64,000 bases of DNA from Stenotrophomonas indicatrix (GTDB lineage: Bacteria > Pseudomonadota > Gammaproteobacteria > Xanthomonadales > Xanthomonadaceae). Both the position numbers and the translations under genes were made by a program. The DNA is taken from the NCBI GenBank assembly GCA_041545745.1, contig CP168152.1, positions 2,540,001 to 2,604,000 of the forward strand, written 5' to 3'. Below, piece by piece: positions 1-9,673 of this stretch; positions within the stretch are counted from its first letter, which is position 1; every line of letters starts with the position of its first letter. The notes under the pieces were generated by a model. The model was not told the origin of the DNA, did no database searches, and saw only the letters and a list, made by a program, of their open reading frames with translations.

Positions 1-42
1 CCCGGCCTGCGCCTCGGTCAGCGGCAGCGGCGATCCGTTCAT
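1..42 (-). CDS. NRPS condensation-domain protein, 5' end only (EntF-like)
   Basis: Only the first 14 codons lie in the window; the gene runs off the left edge. The ATG at 42 overlaps the TGA of the upstream carrier-protein gene (ATGA), so it is the next cistron of the siderophore operon. The visible N-terminus is MNGSPLPLTEAQAG; the LTEAQ stretch matches the opening C1 motif of NRPS condensation domains. In enterobactin pathways the gene following the DHB-activating enzymes is entF, which condenses dihydroxybenzoate with serine. The identity is inferred from this short motif and the operon context. Confidence 0.6.
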   Translation of the reverse strand, partial: MNGSPLPLTEAQAG

Positions 43-296
43 GCCGTCTGCGAAGCCTGCAGCTGCTGCACCACCGCCCACCATTGGCGCAGCGTGGTGT
101 GTTCGGCCAGCTGCGAGAACTCCAGTGGCAGCCCGGTGTTGCCCCAGGCCAGCACCAGTCCCAGCATGCGCATCGAATCCAGGTCCAGATCGATCAGGTT
201 GTCATCGTCGCCGATGTCAGCCGCTTGGCAGTCCAGCACGCGGGCGACGTCGGCGCGCATGCGCTCCAGGGTCAAGGCTTCGGTCGTGGCGTTCAT
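39..296 (-). CDS. stand-alone aryl carrier protein (EntB C-terminal-domain equivalent)
   Basis: Small acidic carrier protein of about 85 residues. The phosphopantetheine attachment motif is DLDSMRML, with Ser at about residue 41. It should carry dihydroxybenzoate loaded by the EntE-like ligase and hand it to the downstream NRPS. In E. coli this domain is the C-terminal part of EntB; here it is a separate gene. The ATG at 296 shares its first base with the upstream TGA and has GGAAG 7 nt upstream, so it was preferred over an in-frame GTG at 299. Its own stop overlaps the next start, so it is translationally coupled on both sides. Confidence 0.85.
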   Translation of the reverse strand: MNATTEALTLERMRADVARVLDCQAADIGDDDNLIDLDLDSMRMLGLVLAWGNTGLPLEFSQLAEHTTLRQWWAVVQQLQASQTA

Positions 297-928
297 CACA
301 ATGCTTCCAGCAGCTGGTCGGTGGTCATCGGTACGCCGCAGGTGCGGGCGATCCAGTGCAGCGCCTGGTCATGGTCGGCGCGCGAGAAATCGGCCACGGC
401 ATCTGCCGCGATGAAGGCTTCGATGTCGCGCTGGAACGCCTCCACCGCCGTGGCGGTGCATCCGATGTGCGCGTACACGCCGGTGATCAGCAGCTGATCA
501 CGGCCACGCACGCGCATCAGCGTTTCCAGATTGCTGCGCTGGAATGCGCTGTAGCGGTGCTTGACCAGCACATGCTCGCCCGGCGCAGGTGCCAACGCGT
601 CGATGATCGGCTCGTGGTCGGCACGACGGCCCATGCCCGGGCCCCACAGGTCTGCCTGCAGGCCGCGGTCACGGCGGTCCTGGTCGCCGTGCTGAGCGGT
701 GTAGAACACCGGAATGCCGTGCGTGCGGCAATGTCCCAGCAGACGCGCGATGTTGTCCACCGCCGGCCGCAGCGGCGCGTTGCCAGCATCGAAGGCGGCG
801 AGGAAGTAGCGCTGCATGTCGTGCACCAGCAAGGCAACACGATCACGCTGGGGGCGCCAGGCGCCACGCGCCTGCGGCAGTTCCGCGGCGGTCGGCAGGG
901 AATACGGGGCAATACGGGGCAGCGCCAT
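296..928 (-). CDS. entB: isochorismatase (2,3-dihydro-2,3-dihydroxybenzoate synthase), no carrier domain
   Basis: 210-residue isochorismatase-fold hydrolase that would convert isochorismate to 2,3-dihydro-2,3-dihydroxybenzoate. Visible signatures are LLVHDMQRYF near residues 33-42 (catalytic Asp37), VLVKHRYSAF (active-site Lys) and ITGVYAHIGC, all close to the EntB/DhbB pattern. It stops before the aryl carrier domain found in E. coli EntB; that function is in the next gene. The start at 928 overlaps the entE stop by ATGA. Cytosolic enzyme of the catecholate siderophore pathway. Confidence 0.92.
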   Translation of the reverse strand: MALPRIAPYSLPTAAELPQARGAWRPQRDRVALLVHDMQRYFLAAFDAGNAPLRPAVDNIARLLGHCRTHGIPVFYTAQHGDQDRRDRGLQADLWGPGMGRRADHEPIIDALAPAPGEHVLVKHRYSAFQRSNLETLMRVRGRDQLLITGVYAHIGCTATAVEAFQRDIEAFIAADAVADFSRADHDQALHWIARTCGVPMTTDQLLEAL

Positions 929-2580
929 CAGCGCGTTCCTCCTGTCTGTTGCAGATGACGCGCACGCAGCTGCGCGCGCAGTTCGCGGCGGCTGATCTTG
1001 CCAACCGCCGTGGTATCGAAGCTGTCCACGAAAACAATCTGATCGGGCACCTTGAACGCGGCCAGGCCACGTCCACGCATCCACGCCTTCAGCGCCGGTG
1101 CCTTGATCGCCTCGCCCTGCTGGATCACGAAGGCACAGCTGCGCTCGCCCAGATAGTCGTCGGGAATGGAGACCACGGCAGCATCGAACACGCTGCCATG
1201 GGCCAGCAGATGGTCTTCGATCTCCTCGGCAGAGATCTTTTCGCCCGCCCGGTTGATGTGGTCGCCGGCACGGCCCTGCACCACCAGGTAGCCTCCGGGC
1301 AGCTGCTGCACGCGGTCACCGGTGCGATAGAAGCCATCGTCGGTGAACGAGCGCGCATTCGCCGCCGCATCGTTGTGGTAACCGCGGATGGTATACGGGC
1401 CCCGCGTGAGCAGATGGCCGACCTCGCCTTCTGCAACTGGATTATCGTGGTCATCGACCACCCGCACCTCGTCATCGACGCTGATCGGCCGCCCCTGGCA
1501 GGCCACGATCAGTTCCTGCGGATCATCCAGCCGGGTGTAGTTGACCAAGCCTTCGGCCATGCCGAACACCTGCTGCAACGTGCATCCAAGGCCATCAATG
1601 ACCCGCCGTGCGGCCTCCGGCACCAGCTTGGCGCCACCAACCTGCAGGACCTGCAGGCTGGACAGATCGTGCTTGCTGGTCGCCGCCGCCTGCGCCCACA
1701 GCAGCGCCAGCGGCGGTACCAGACCGCAGCAGGTCACCTTCTCGCGCGCGATCAGCGGGAATGCCGCATCCGGGCCCGGGCCCGGGCTGAGCACCACGCG
1801 GGCGCCGGCGTACAGCGCACCGAAGAAACCCGGTGAACTCATCGGGAAGTTGTGTGCCGCTGGCAGCGCGACCAGGTACACGCTGTCGCGGTCTATACCG
1901 CAGATTTCGTTGCTGGCGCGGAACGAGTAGATGTAATCGTCATGCGTGCGCGGAATGAGCTTTGACAGCCCGGTGCTGCCACCGGAAATCTGCAAGAACG
2001 CCACCGACTGCGGATCAGGATCGGCCGGCAGCTGGCTGCGGTCGCCCTGCAGCGAGTCCAGCGCGACGAACTCGGCTGCGTCGCCATCGATCAGCACGTG
2101 GCGCACCGCCGGCACGTCCGCCTGCAGCGCGCGCGCCAGGCCCCGATGATCGAAACCCTCATGTACATCGGTACTGATGTAGGCACTGGCCTCGGCCTTG
2201 CGGGCGAAGTGGGCCAGCTCGGTGATGCGATGCGCCGGCAGGGCGTACACCGGCACCAGCCCGGCGCGGAACAGCGCGCAGATGGTGCTGATGAAACTGG
2301 CGGTGTTGCCCAGCTGCACCAACACGCGCTCCCCGGGTTGCAGGCCCAGCGCCAGCAGGCCGGCACCGATGCGCCCGGCCTCATGCCAGAGCTGCGCATA
2401 GCTCAGGCGCACATCGCCAGCCACCACCGCGATGTCATCGGCATGGCGCTCGGCGCGTTCGCGCAGGAAACCAGGGAAGGTTTCGCCGCGCCAATGACCT
2501 GCAGCCCGATAGCGCGCGACCAGCGCTTCGGGCCATCGCTGCTGCAGCGGCAGGCGGGAGTCAACGACGGACGGGGTCAT
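928..2580 (-). CDS. entE: 2,3-dihydroxybenzoate-AMP ligase
   Basis: 550-residue adenylate-forming enzyme that activates 2,3-dihydroxybenzoate as the acyl-AMP and transfers it to the aryl carrier protein. The A3 phosphate-binding loop [16 protein letters not shown] is at about residues 198-213; YRTGDRV and the C-terminal GKISRREL lysine region are present. Length and the motif IPRTH match the EntE/DhbE group rather than general fatty acyl-CoA ligases. Starts at 2580 in an ATGA overlap with entC and ends in an ATGA overlap with the isochorismatase gene, so the cistrons appear translationally coupled. Confidence 0.95.
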   Translation of the reverse strand: MTPSVVDSRLPLQQRWPEALVARYRAAGHWRGETFPGFLRERAERHADDIAVVAGDVRLSYAQLWHEAGRIGAGLLALGLQPGERVLVQLGNTASFISTICALFRAGLVPVYALPAHRITELAHFARKAEASAYISTDVHEGFDHRGLARALQADVPAVRHVLIDGDAAEFVALDSLQGDRSQLPADPDPQSVAFLQISGGSTGLSKLIPRTHDDYIYSFRASNEICGIDRDSVYLVALPAAHNFPMSSPGFFGALYAGARVVLSPGPGPDAAFPLIAREKVTCCGLVPPLALLWAQAAATSKHDLSSLQVLQVGGAKLVPEAARRVIDGLGCTLQQVFGMAEGLVNYTRLDDPQELIVACQGRPISVDDEVRVVDDHDNPVAEGEVGHLLTRGPYTIRGYHNDAAANARSFTDDGFYRTGDRVQQLPGGYLVVQGRAGDHINRAGEKISAEEIEDHLLAHGSVFDAAVVSIPDDYLGERSCAFVIQQGEAIKAPALKAWMRGRGLAAFKVPDQIVFVDSFDTTAVGKISRRELRAQLRARHLQQTGGTR

Positions 2581-3770
2581 GCGGATACCTCGATCAAGGG
2601 CAGCGGGTCCTGCACACCCAGTGCGTTCAGCAGCGCAGCGAACTTGGCGGCGGTCTCGGCGACCTCGGCGGCAGGCTGCGAGTCGGCGACGATGCCGGCG
2701 CCGGCATACAGGCGCAGCTGGGTGCCCTGCAGGCGCGCGCAGCGGATCGCCACATACCAGTCACCGTCCCCCTGTGCATCCAGCCAGCCCACCGCACCGG
2801 CATAGAAGCCGCGCGGCACCGGTTCCAGCGCACGGATGCGCTGCAGTGCCTGCAGCCGCGGGGTGCCGCAGACAGCCGGGGTGGGATGCAGCTCGGCCAG
2901 CAGGGTCGCCGCCGATGTGGCAGCGTCCTTCAGCGTGGCGTGGATGCGCGTTCCCAGATGCCACATGCTGGCGGTAGCGTGCAGCGCCGGGCGCGGCTGT
3001 GCCTCGATGTGGCTGCACCAGGGCGACAGGCCATCCACGATGGCTTCAACCACATGGCGGTGTTCGTCGTGATCCTTTGCCGATGCCAGCAACGCCTGCG
3101 CGGCGCGCTCGTCGGCCACCGGATCGGCACTGCGCCGGGCCGAACCGGCAAGCGGATGCGACAGTACCTGCGCACCGCGTTTGCGCAGCAGCAGCTCCGG
3201 CGTTGCGCCCACCAGCCACGCCGGCGCCTGGCCGACGTCCACCGGCAGCGGCACGGCGTAGGTCGCCACCGAAGGATCGGTGCCCAGGCGGGCCAGCAGC
3301 ATTTCCGGCGACAGCGCCTGCTGCGTGTGCGCCAACAGGCTGCGCGCCAGTACCACCTTGTGCAGCGCCGGATTGGGCGTGCGCATCGCGCTGACCGCAG
3401 CGGCTACCGCTGTTGCATAGTCCTGCGCGGACGGCTCAGCGATCAGCACTCCGGCCAAAGCAGGCACTGCCTGCGACTGCACGGGCAATGCCGGCAGCAG
3501 GCGCTCGGGCTGGTACAAGGCATCATCGGCGCGCGGCTCGAACGGCACCGCGCCGACCAGCAGACCCGGGCCACCGCGCTGCTGCGCGAAGAACGTCGCC
3601 ACGCGTTCGGCCAGCGTCGCCAGCGCGCCTGCCGGCAAGGGTGCGCGGCAGCCCCGCGCGTGCATCTGCTGATCGGCCTGCCGCAGCAGGAACAGCGGTG
3701 CTTCAGCGGTGGGCTCCGGCAGCATCGACGCAGCCTCCGGCCACGCGCCCTGCATCAGGGAATCATTCAT
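2577..3770 (-). CDS. entC: isochorismate synthase
   Basis: 397-residue chorismate-utilising enzyme that makes isochorismate, the first committed step to 2,3-dihydroxybenzoate. C-terminal family signatures are visible: [23 protein letters not shown] and the YAGAGIV loop near the end. The start is the ATG at 3770, which overlaps the exporter stop (ATGA). A longer in-frame extension to 4469 runs through the exporter gene and is only the open complementary frame. S. maltophilia is known to make an EntC-dependent catecholate, which agrees with this operon. Confidence 0.95.
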   Translation of the reverse strand: MNDSLMQGAWPEAASMLPEPTAEAPLFLLRQADQQMHARGCRAPLPAGALATLAERVATFFAQQRGGPGLLVGAVPFEPRADDALYQPERLLPALPVQSQAVPALAGVLIAEPSAQDYATAVAAAVSAMRTPNPALHKVVLARSLLAHTQQALSPEMLLARLGTDPSVATYAVPLPVDVGQAPAWLVGATPELLLRKRGAQVLSHPLAGSARRSADPVADERAAQALLASAKDHDEHRHVVEAIVDGLSPWCSHIEAQPRPALHATASMWHLGTRIHATLKDAATSAATLLAELHPTPAVCGTPRLQALQRIRALEPVPRGFYAGAVGWLDAQGDGDWYVAIRCARLQGTQLRLYAGAGIVADSQPAAEVAETAAKFAALLNALGVQDPLPLIEVSA

Positions 3771-4963
3771 GTCGTCTCCTTCATCCGATACGCTGCGGCC
3801 AGCACGCACAGCACCAGCAGCAGCACGCCGACCAGCAGGTAAGGCAGGCTGGCCCCGCCGCGATACAACAAGGTGCCGAGCATCGGCCCGGCCACCATGC
3901 CCAGCCCCTGTGCCGCCGCGACCGTGCCGGCCGCCGCACCCTGTTCGTGCGCCTGCACCGCATCGGCGGCCAACGCCTGGAACGAGGGAAACACGAAGCC
4001 CATGCCGAACGCCGCGAGCGCGTAGGCCGCCGGCAACTGCCAGGTCTGCTGCACAGCGGCCACCGAGGCGAAGCCGATGCCGGCGATCAGTGCGCCGAGG
4101 ATGATCCAGCGCCGGGGATGCACGTCCAGCTTCATCACCAGTCCCTGCGCAAGGATCAGGCCCACACCCACTGCAGTCAGGGCGATGCCGGCCATGCGCG
4201 CGCCTGCGGCTGCATCCAGGCCGAAGCGATCGATGGCGAAGAAGCCCACCGTGACCTGCGCGATGGTGACCGACACCATCGCCACGAACGCGGCCATCTG
4301 CGGCAGGCGCAGGCGCGGGTCGAGGCGCGACAGCGGCACGCGCTTGCGGCTCTGTGCGGCAGCCACCGGTGGCGTGGCCGGCAGGCGCCACGCCAGCAGG
4401 CCCAGCGCGAGCAGCGGCAACAGCGCCGCCACGTACAGCGCCAACGGCAGGTTCTTGTAGGCCAGCCATCCGGCAGCAGCCGGGCCCAGCACCATGCCCA
4501 GCGCATTGGCGCTGCCCAGCCGTGCCAGGAACCTGGTGCGCTGGCCCGGTGGGGCCTGGTCTGCGATCAGCGCAGCGGCGGTTGGCGGTACGGCCGCATA
4601 GAACAGGCCCACCAGCCCGCGCGCACCTACCAGCACCAGCACCGAGACCAGCACCGGCGGTATCGTCTGCAGCGCGACATCAATGAACACCGCCAACGCG
4701 ATGTAGACCAGCGTGTAGGCACTCATGGCCAGCACCAGCACGCGCTTGCGGCCGATGCGATCGCTGAGCTGCCCCCAGGGGCGAGCGGCCAGCATCCACA
4801 ACACCCCCGCGGCCGTGACCGATAGACCGGCATGCCATTCAGACAGGCCCAGCAGGCGGACCACCGGGCCGATGACGGCGACGAAGGACATCATCGCCAT
4901 GGTGCCGATCAGGGCAGCCAACACCAGCGCCGGCAAGCCGGGAACCACGGGACGTGCATGCAT
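3767..4963 (-). CDS. major facilitator transporter, probable catecholate siderophore exporter
   Basis: 398-residue MFS protein with about 12 predicted membrane segments. The loop after TM2 reads GQLSDRIGRKRVL, the standard MFS motif A. It is the first gene of the siderophore operon and overlaps entC by 4 bp. Its job, export of the finished catecholate like EntS, is inferred from position; the sequence itself only supports a drug/small-molecule antiporter type. A Fur-box-like site lies about 90-120 bp upstream. Confidence 0.85.
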   Translation of the reverse strand: MHARPVVPGLPALVLAALIGTMAMMSFVAVIGPVVRLLGLSEWHAGLSVTAAGVLWMLAARPWGQLSDRIGRKRVLVLAMSAYTLVYIALAVFIDVALQTIPPVLVSVLVLVGARGLVGLFYAAVPPTAAALIADQAPPGQRTRFLARLGSANALGMVLGPAAAGWLAYKNLPLALYVAALLPLLALGLLAWRLPATPPVAAAQSRKRVPLSRLDPRLRLPQMAAFVAMVSVTIAQVTVGFFAIDRFGLDAAAGARMAGIALTAVGVGLILAQGLVMKLDVHPRRWIILGALIAGIGFASVAAVQQTWQLPAAYALAAFGMGFVFPSFQALAADAVQAHEQGAAAGTVAAAQGLGMVAGPMLGTLLYRGGASLPYLLVGVLLLVLCVLAAAYRMKETT

Positions 4964-5051
4964 GGAACACCAACCGTAACCAAGGAGGGAACGCCGGGCG
5001 CATCCGCACCCCGCGCGACGTCGCCCGATCAGGCGGCGACGCCATCCTTAA

Positions 5052-5082
5052 ATGATAACGGCTCGCATTTGCATTTGATACC
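5052..5082 (-). promoter_or_regulatory. candidate Fur box for the siderophore operon
   Basis: AT-rich island in otherwise GC-rich DNA between the exporter start (4963) and the DUF3817 gene. On the minus strand it contains GTATCAAATGCAAATG (5066-5081), followed by CGTTATCATTT. The same GTATCAAATGCRAATG string occurs at 5463-5478. Hexamers resembling the GATAAT/ATTATC units of Fur operators and the position upstream of an entC operon suggest Fur control; binding is inferred. Confidence 0.55.
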
Positions 5083-5115
5083 CATTCGCTTAACGGACAT
5101 GCACCTGCGGACGCA

Positions 5116-5445
5116 TCACTGCCCTGCGCGTACCGACAGGAGGCCGCGACGCTTGAACCACCACTCCAGCGGCAGGGTCACCAGCGGCGGAATCGCGGCC
5201 AGCAAGGCCAGCCCCGTTGCCCACCACGGCCAGCGTAGGCGCAGCGCCGCGAACAGGGTGACCGCCACGTAGACCATGAACGCCACGCCATGCAGCGGCC
5301 CGAACAGTTTGACCAGCGCGACGTTGGCCTGCGGGCCGTACTTCAGCCACATGCCGGCCAGCAGACCGGCCCAGGTGATGGCCTCGATGAAGGCGACGAT
5401 CGCGAACAGGCGTCCGGTCGGATGCAGCGGGTTGCGGTGGGTCAC
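5116..5445 (-). CDS. DUF3817 family small membrane protein
   Basis: 109-residue protein with three to four hydrophobic segments. The sequence LFAIVAFIEAITW at the N-terminus and LFGPLHGVAFMVYV in the middle match the DUF3817 pattern (conserved GPLHG). GTG start at 5445 with GGAG 7 nt upstream; no ATG fits the conserved N-terminus. The function of DUF3817 is unknown. It lies upstream of and parallel to the siderophore operon and has its own candidate Fur box at 5463-5482, which suggests expression under iron limitation. Confidence 0.8.
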   Translation of the reverse strand: MTHRNPLHPTGRLFAIVAFIEAITWAGLLAGMWLKYGPQANVALVKLFGPLHGVAFMVYVAVTLFAALRLRWPWWATGLALLAAIPPLVTLPLEWWFKRRGLLSVRAGQ

Positions 5446-5462
5446 GCAAGGCTCCAACAGTG

Positions 5463-5482
5463 GTATCAAATGCGAATGATAC
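5463..5482. promoter_or_regulatory. candidate Fur box (6-8-6 dyad) upstream of the DUF3817 gene
   Basis: GTATCAAATGCGAATGATAC, a dyad with perfect 6-bp outer arms (GTATCA/TGATAC), lies 18-37 bp upstream of the GTG at 5445. Sixteen bases match the element in front of the siderophore operon apart from one purine change. This supports a shared regulator, most plausibly Fur. Confidence 0.5.
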
Positions 5483-5559
5483 GCAGATGCGAGCGATCCG
5501 AATACCGAGGACAGCGCCGGGCCATGCCCGGGCAGAGCTGTGTCCACAAAGGTGGACGC

Positions 5560-6495
5560 CTACCGGAGCGCATCCGGCAGGATCTGCTCCCCGATCTCAC
5601 GCAGCACCTCGTCCATCGGCCGGCCGTTGTCGACCAGGTTGAACATCACATGGGCCACGCCCTGCGCATGCACCCGCAACAGGTAGTCGCGCAGGCCATC
5701 GCGGCCCACCTTCAGACCCAGCGGCAGTGACTCCGCCGGCGCAGCCGGGTCGGCCTGCAGGTCCAGCAGCATCGACTGCACGAACGGTTTCGGACCGCCG
5801 CCGCGCTGGGCCAAGGCCTGCTGCCACAGCCCGATGCGCCCTTCCTGCGCGGTCTCTTCGCGGTGATAGGTCGCCCAGGCTTCTGCTTCGCGCGAGATCC
5901 ACTGCAGGCTCTGCCGTGCAGTACCGACCACCAGCATCGGAATGCGCCTGGCCGGCGCGGGCAGTACGTCGTATCCGCCGGTTGCCTGCAGCACCGGCGC
6001 ACGCTCGGAGGGTTCGGGCGACAGCGCCGCACGCAACAGCGACCAGCGTTCGCGGAAGGTCGCTGCCCTGCTTTCCAGATCCTCGCCGAATGCCGCGAAC
6101 TCCTCAGGCCGATCACCCGAGCCCAGACCCAGCACGAAGCGTCCACCGCTGATCCGGTCCAGGCTCAACGCCGACTTCGCCACCTGCAGCGGTTGCCGCA
6201 ACGGCAGCACGATCGCCGCAGTGCCGATCACGATGCGTTCGGTCGCCGCGGCCAGCATGCCCAGCCACAGGAACGGATCATCCAGCGCGCTGGCAGTCGC
6301 ATCCGGTCCCTGCGGCACCATCAACGGCACATCGCGGGTCCACAGCGCGGCGAAACCCAGATCATCGGCCAGCCGCGCGATGCGCCGCGCCTCATGTGGA
6401 TCGGCCAGGCCGTGTGCGGCCACCGGCGTCATCAGGCCAAGGCTGAGGCCCTGCGTTGGAAACAGGCGGGCATGAGCGGGATTGAAATCGGTCAT
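5560..6495 (-). CDS. luciferase-like (LLM class) flavin oxidoreductase
   Basis: 311-residue TIM-barrel protein of the bacterial luciferase superfamily, probably FMN- or F420-type. Features include LTPVAAHGL-like opening, WTRDVPLMVPQ, RIVIGTAAIVLPLRQP, LDRISGGRFVLGLGSGDRPEEF (split here by description: the LGLGSGDR phosphate-binding loop at about residues 122-129) and a C-terminal VAHVMFNLVDNGRP. This combination resembles the luciferase-type oxidoreductase group TIGR03571 (BA3436 type). Substrate unknown. It is monocistronic, and the GNAT gene at 6550 is divergent. Confidence 0.85.
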   Translation of the reverse strand: MTDFNPAHARLFPTQGLSLGLMTPVAAHGLADPHEARRIARLADDLGFAALWTRDVPLMVPQGPDATASALDDPFLWLGMLAAATERIVIGTAAIVLPLRQPLQVAKSALSLDRISGGRFVLGLGSGDRPEEFAAFGEDLESRAATFRERWSLLRAALSPEPSERAPVLQATGGYDVLPAPARRIPMLVVGTARQSLQWISREAEAWATYHREETAQEGRIGLWQQALAQRGGGPKPFVQSMLLDLQADPAAPAESLPLGLKVGRDGLRDYLLRVHAQGVAHVMFNLVDNGRPMDEVLREIGEQILPDALR

Positions 6496-6549
6496 GCCGC
6501 CAGCTTAGCGTGGGGTATTGATGCCGTCCCGCCACAGGAAGTACAGCGC

Positions 6550-7029
6550 ATGACCACGATCCGCCCCGCCCATGTCGATGACCTGCCCGCGATCAGCGCG
6601 GTGTGCATGGTGGCGTTCACTGCAGCCGTTGCGCCCATGCTTACCGCCGAGGGCATCGCCACGTTCGGCACGGTGGCCGCAGCCTCCGCGTTCGCCGAGC
6701 GGCTGCAGGGCGACAACCACATCCTTGTGGCCGAACAGGCAGGCCAGGTGGTCGGCGTGGTGGAACTGAAGGCCGGCCAGCATCTGGCGATGCTGTTCGT
6801 CGCGCCGGAGCTGCAGGGGCAAGGCATCGGTCCTGCCCTGCTGCAGGCGGTGCTGCCGCAGGTGCGTGGCCCGCAGATGACCGTGCGCGCCTCGCTCAAC
6901 GCGGTGCCCGCCTACGAACACTATGGATTCGTGCTGGATGGTGACGTCGGCCAGTTCAACGGCCTGATCTACCAGCCGCTGGTGTTGACGGTGCCCGCTC
7001 CGGTGGGTGCGGACCTGGGTCCGCACTGA
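6550..7029 (+). CDS. GNAT family N-acetyltransferase
   Basis: 159-residue acetyltransferase. The N-terminal TIRPAHVDDLPAI is typical of RimI-like GNAT proteins, and LFVAPELQGQGIGPALLQ (about residues 83-100) is the acetyl-CoA binding motif A with Q/G-x-G-x-G. AYEHYGFVLDG is motif B. ATG at 6550 chosen because it gives the standard GNAT N-terminus; the upstream in-frame extension overlaps the divergent oxidoreductase gene. Substrate unknown. Confidence 0.85.
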   Translation: MTTIRPAHVDDLPAISAVCMVAFTAAVAPMLTAEGIATFGTVAAASAFAERLQGDNHILVAEQAGQVVGVVELKAGQHLAMLFVAPELQGQGIGPALLQAVLPQVRGPQMTVRASLNAVPAYEHYGFVLDGDVGQFNGLIYQPLVLTVPAPVGADLGPH

Positions 7030-7129
7030 TCTCCAGCCCACATGCCGTGCTGCACGTGCGACATAAGCAAACTGCATCAGCCAGTACCCCGACCGTTCAT
7101 ACAATGGGGCCATCCCCCTGTCCTTCGAG

Positions 7130-8653
7130 ATGCCGTCGATGCGCGTCGCGCTTTCCCTATTGCTGCTGGCCTCGGCCCTGAGCGCCTGCTCGCCCGCTTC
7201 CGCTCCGGTACCAACTGCGCAGGCGGCATCCGCCGCCCCGGCCTCCGCCATCGCCTGGCGCCAGGGCGATGTGGATGATGCCTTCAACGAAGCCGCCGAG
7301 AGTGGCAAGCCGGTGCTGCTGTACTGGGGCGCAGTGTGGTGTCCGCCGTGCAACCAGCTCAAGGCCGGGCTGTTCAAGGATCCGGCCTTCATCGCACTGA
7401 CCGGCAAATTCGTGCCGGTGTACCTGGACGGCGACGAGGAAGGCGCGCAGGCGTGGGGCGAACGCTTCGGCGTGCGCGGCTATCCGACCCTGATCGTGCT
7501 CGACCCGCAGCGCAACGAAATCACCCGCGTGGCCGGCGGCAACGACGCGGCCGAACTGACCCGGGCACTGACCGTCGCCGCCAGCCGCCGCAGCGCCGTT
7601 GCTGAGACTCTGGCCACCGCACTGGCGACGCCGGCCACGCTTGGCGCCGAAGACTGGCAGGTGCTGGGTGACTACGGCTGGGAGGTGGATGCCAACCGCC
7701 TGGCCGGCAAGCGCAGCACGCAGGACGTGCTGCAGCAACTTGCCAAGGCCGCACCCGAACCCGCGCTGCAGCGTCGCTTCGCGCTGCTCGCGTTGGCTAC
7801 AGCCGAGAAACCGACGACAGCGCCCACCCAGGTACGCGAGCTGTTGCAGGCCGTGCTGGCGCAACCGGCGGAAGTACGTCGCAACCGCGACCTGCTGGGC
7901 TATGCCGGCGCCGGGCTGGTCAAGCAGGCCAGCGCCGGTCCGGCCAGCAGCAATGCCCTCGGCCAGCAGCTGCTGGTCGCGCTGGAACGAGCCGATGCCG
8001 CGCGTGGCGATCGCGCTGACGATGCCCTGTCACGCGCGCTGACCGAGCTGGCACTGGCCCGCCAGCAGCAGCCCGAAGGTGCGCTGCCGGCAGCCCTGGT
8101 TGAGCGGGTAAAGCAGCGCGTGGCCGCCGCCGATGCCGCCGCCACGGACGCGCATGCGCGCCAGGCCACCATCAGCAGTGCCGTCTACGCGCTGCGTCAG
8201 GTCGATGACGATGCGGGCGCCGAGGCCTTGCTGCTGGCCGAGCTGAAGCGCAGCGAGCAGCCCTACTACTACATGCCGGAACTGGCCGAACTGGCCGAGC
8301 AGCGCGGTGATACCGCCGGCGCCCTGGAGTGGTTGAAGCGTGCCTACGAAGGCGCACAGGGTCCTGCCACGCGCGTGCAATGGGGCGTGCTGTACGTGGA
8401 AGGCCTGCTGCGGCTGGCGCCCGACGATGCGCCGCGTATCGAGCAGGCCACCGAGGCGTTGATCGCCGAACTGGACAAGCAGCCCTCCGGCTACCACCAG
8501 CGCACGCGTCAGCGCTTCGAACGGCTGGCCGGACAACTGCAGGCGTGGAGCGCCAAGCACAAGGGTGCGGACACGCTGGCGCGGCTGCAGCAGCGGATGC
8601 AGGCGGCCTGTGGTGAGCAGGTTGATGGCGCGTGCAAGGATTGGTTGAGCTGA
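7130..8653 (+). CDS. thioredoxin-fold lipoprotein with C-terminal helical repeats
   Basis: 507 residues. The N-terminus has a hydrophobic stretch ending in LSAC, a lipobox, so a periplasm-facing lipoprotein is expected. A thioredoxin-like domain follows (about residues 40-150) with WCPPC and the cis-Pro loop GYPTLIVLD. The remaining ~350 residues are alanine/leucine-rich helices suggestive of TPR-like repeats. Probable periplasmic disulfide or thiol chemistry; no partner is evident. Two in-frame ATGs (7130, 7139) are possible starts; the second also leaves a normal lipoprotein signal peptide. Confidence 0.8.
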   Translation: MPSMRVALSLLLLASALSACSPASAPVPTAQAASAAPASAIAWRQGDVDDAFNEAAESGKPVLLYWGAVWCPPCNQLKAGLFKDPAFIALTGKFVPVYLDGDEEGAQAWGERFGVRGYPTLIVLDPQRNEITRVAGGNDAAELTRALTVAASRRSAVAETLATALATPATLGAEDWQVLGDYGWEVDANRLAGKRSTQDVLQQLAKAAPEPALQRRFALLALATAEKPTTAPTQVRELLQAVLAQPAEVRRNRDLLGYAGAGLVKQASAGPASSNALGQQLLVALERADAARGDRADDALSRALTELALARQQQPEGALPAALVERVKQRVAAADAAATDAHARQATISSAVYALRQVDDDAGAEALLLAELKRSEQPYYYMPELAELAEQRGDTAGALEWLKRAYEGAQGPATRVQWGVLYVEGLLRLAPDDAPRIEQATEALIAELDKQPSGYHQRTRQRFERLAGQLQAWSAKHKGADTLARLQQRMQAACGEQVDGACKDWLS

Positions 8654-8660
8654 GATATTG

Positions 8661-8697
8661 AAAGCGCAGGCGGGTCGTTCGCCGCTCCGGCGCTTTT
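8661..8697 (+). terminator. probable Rho-independent terminator
   Basis: AAAGCGC (8661-8667) pairs with GCGCTTTT (8690-8697) around a GC-rich inner hairpin, directly after the TGA at 8653. The run of four T closes the structure. Confidence 0.5.
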
Positions 8698-8713
8698 GCT
8701 GATATCGATTGCG

Positions 8714-8893
8714 GCGGCGGGAGGGGCCGGCCGGGACACGCCGTAAACCCCCCTCCGGGGTCCGGCCCAGCCGCTGGCGGCTGCGCGTTCGGGCGCTCGC
8801 GAAGCAGTGCTTCGCAAGCAAAGCGCCCTCACCCATGGGGGCTCGATGGCACCATCCATGGCGCCAACGGTCCCGGCCAGCCCCTCCCGCCGC
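8714..8893 (+). repeat. long intergenic hairpin repeat, copy A (conserved loop, variable arms)
   Basis: This fills most of the 390-bp gap between the lipoprotein gene and sodA. Left arm 8714-8737 and right arm 8870-8893 are 24-nt inverted repeats with one mismatch. The loop starts ACGCCGTAAACCC and ends with a block containing CATGGGGGCTCGATGGC and CCATCCATGGCGCCAACG. These blocks recur in the hairpins at 45809-45910 and 46082-46179 although the arms are unrelated. Copy A has about 80 extra loop bases, including a small GCGAAGCAGTGCTTCGC hairpin. Confidence 0.75.
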
Positions 8894-8964
8894 GACCGGA
8901 CAATTTCCTGCGGGCGCAGACGGCGCATCACCACGCCGGTGAGGGTTCGAAAAGCGGTTGCTGC

Positions 8965-8995
8965 TTGACCTCAACCAATGTTGAGGTGCGATAAC
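8965..8995 (+). promoter_or_regulatory. SoxR/MerR-type promoter-operator of sodA
   Basis: TTGACC (-35, 8965-8970) and GATAAC (-10, 8990-8995) are separated by 19 bp, the long spacer typical of MerR-family activated promoters. The spacer region holds the dyad ACCTCAA-N6-TTGAGGT (8968-8987), very close to the E. coli soxbox half-sites CCTCAA/TTGAGG. The predicted start is about 40 nt before the sodA ATG. Confidence 0.65.
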
Positions 8996-9043
8996 AGTCT
9001 CCCCACGGCCACACCCCTGGCCTTCCCCACGGAGACTGTCTCG

Positions 9044-9669
<626 letters not shown>

Positions 9670-9673
<4 letters not shown>

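Noticed and set aside
6505..7407. 300-residue open frame on the minus strand across the GNAT gene
   Set aside because: It is antisense to a well-supported acetyltransferase and to the start of the lipoprotein gene; its sequence is Arg/His/Gly-rich as expected from a GC-rich shadow frame.
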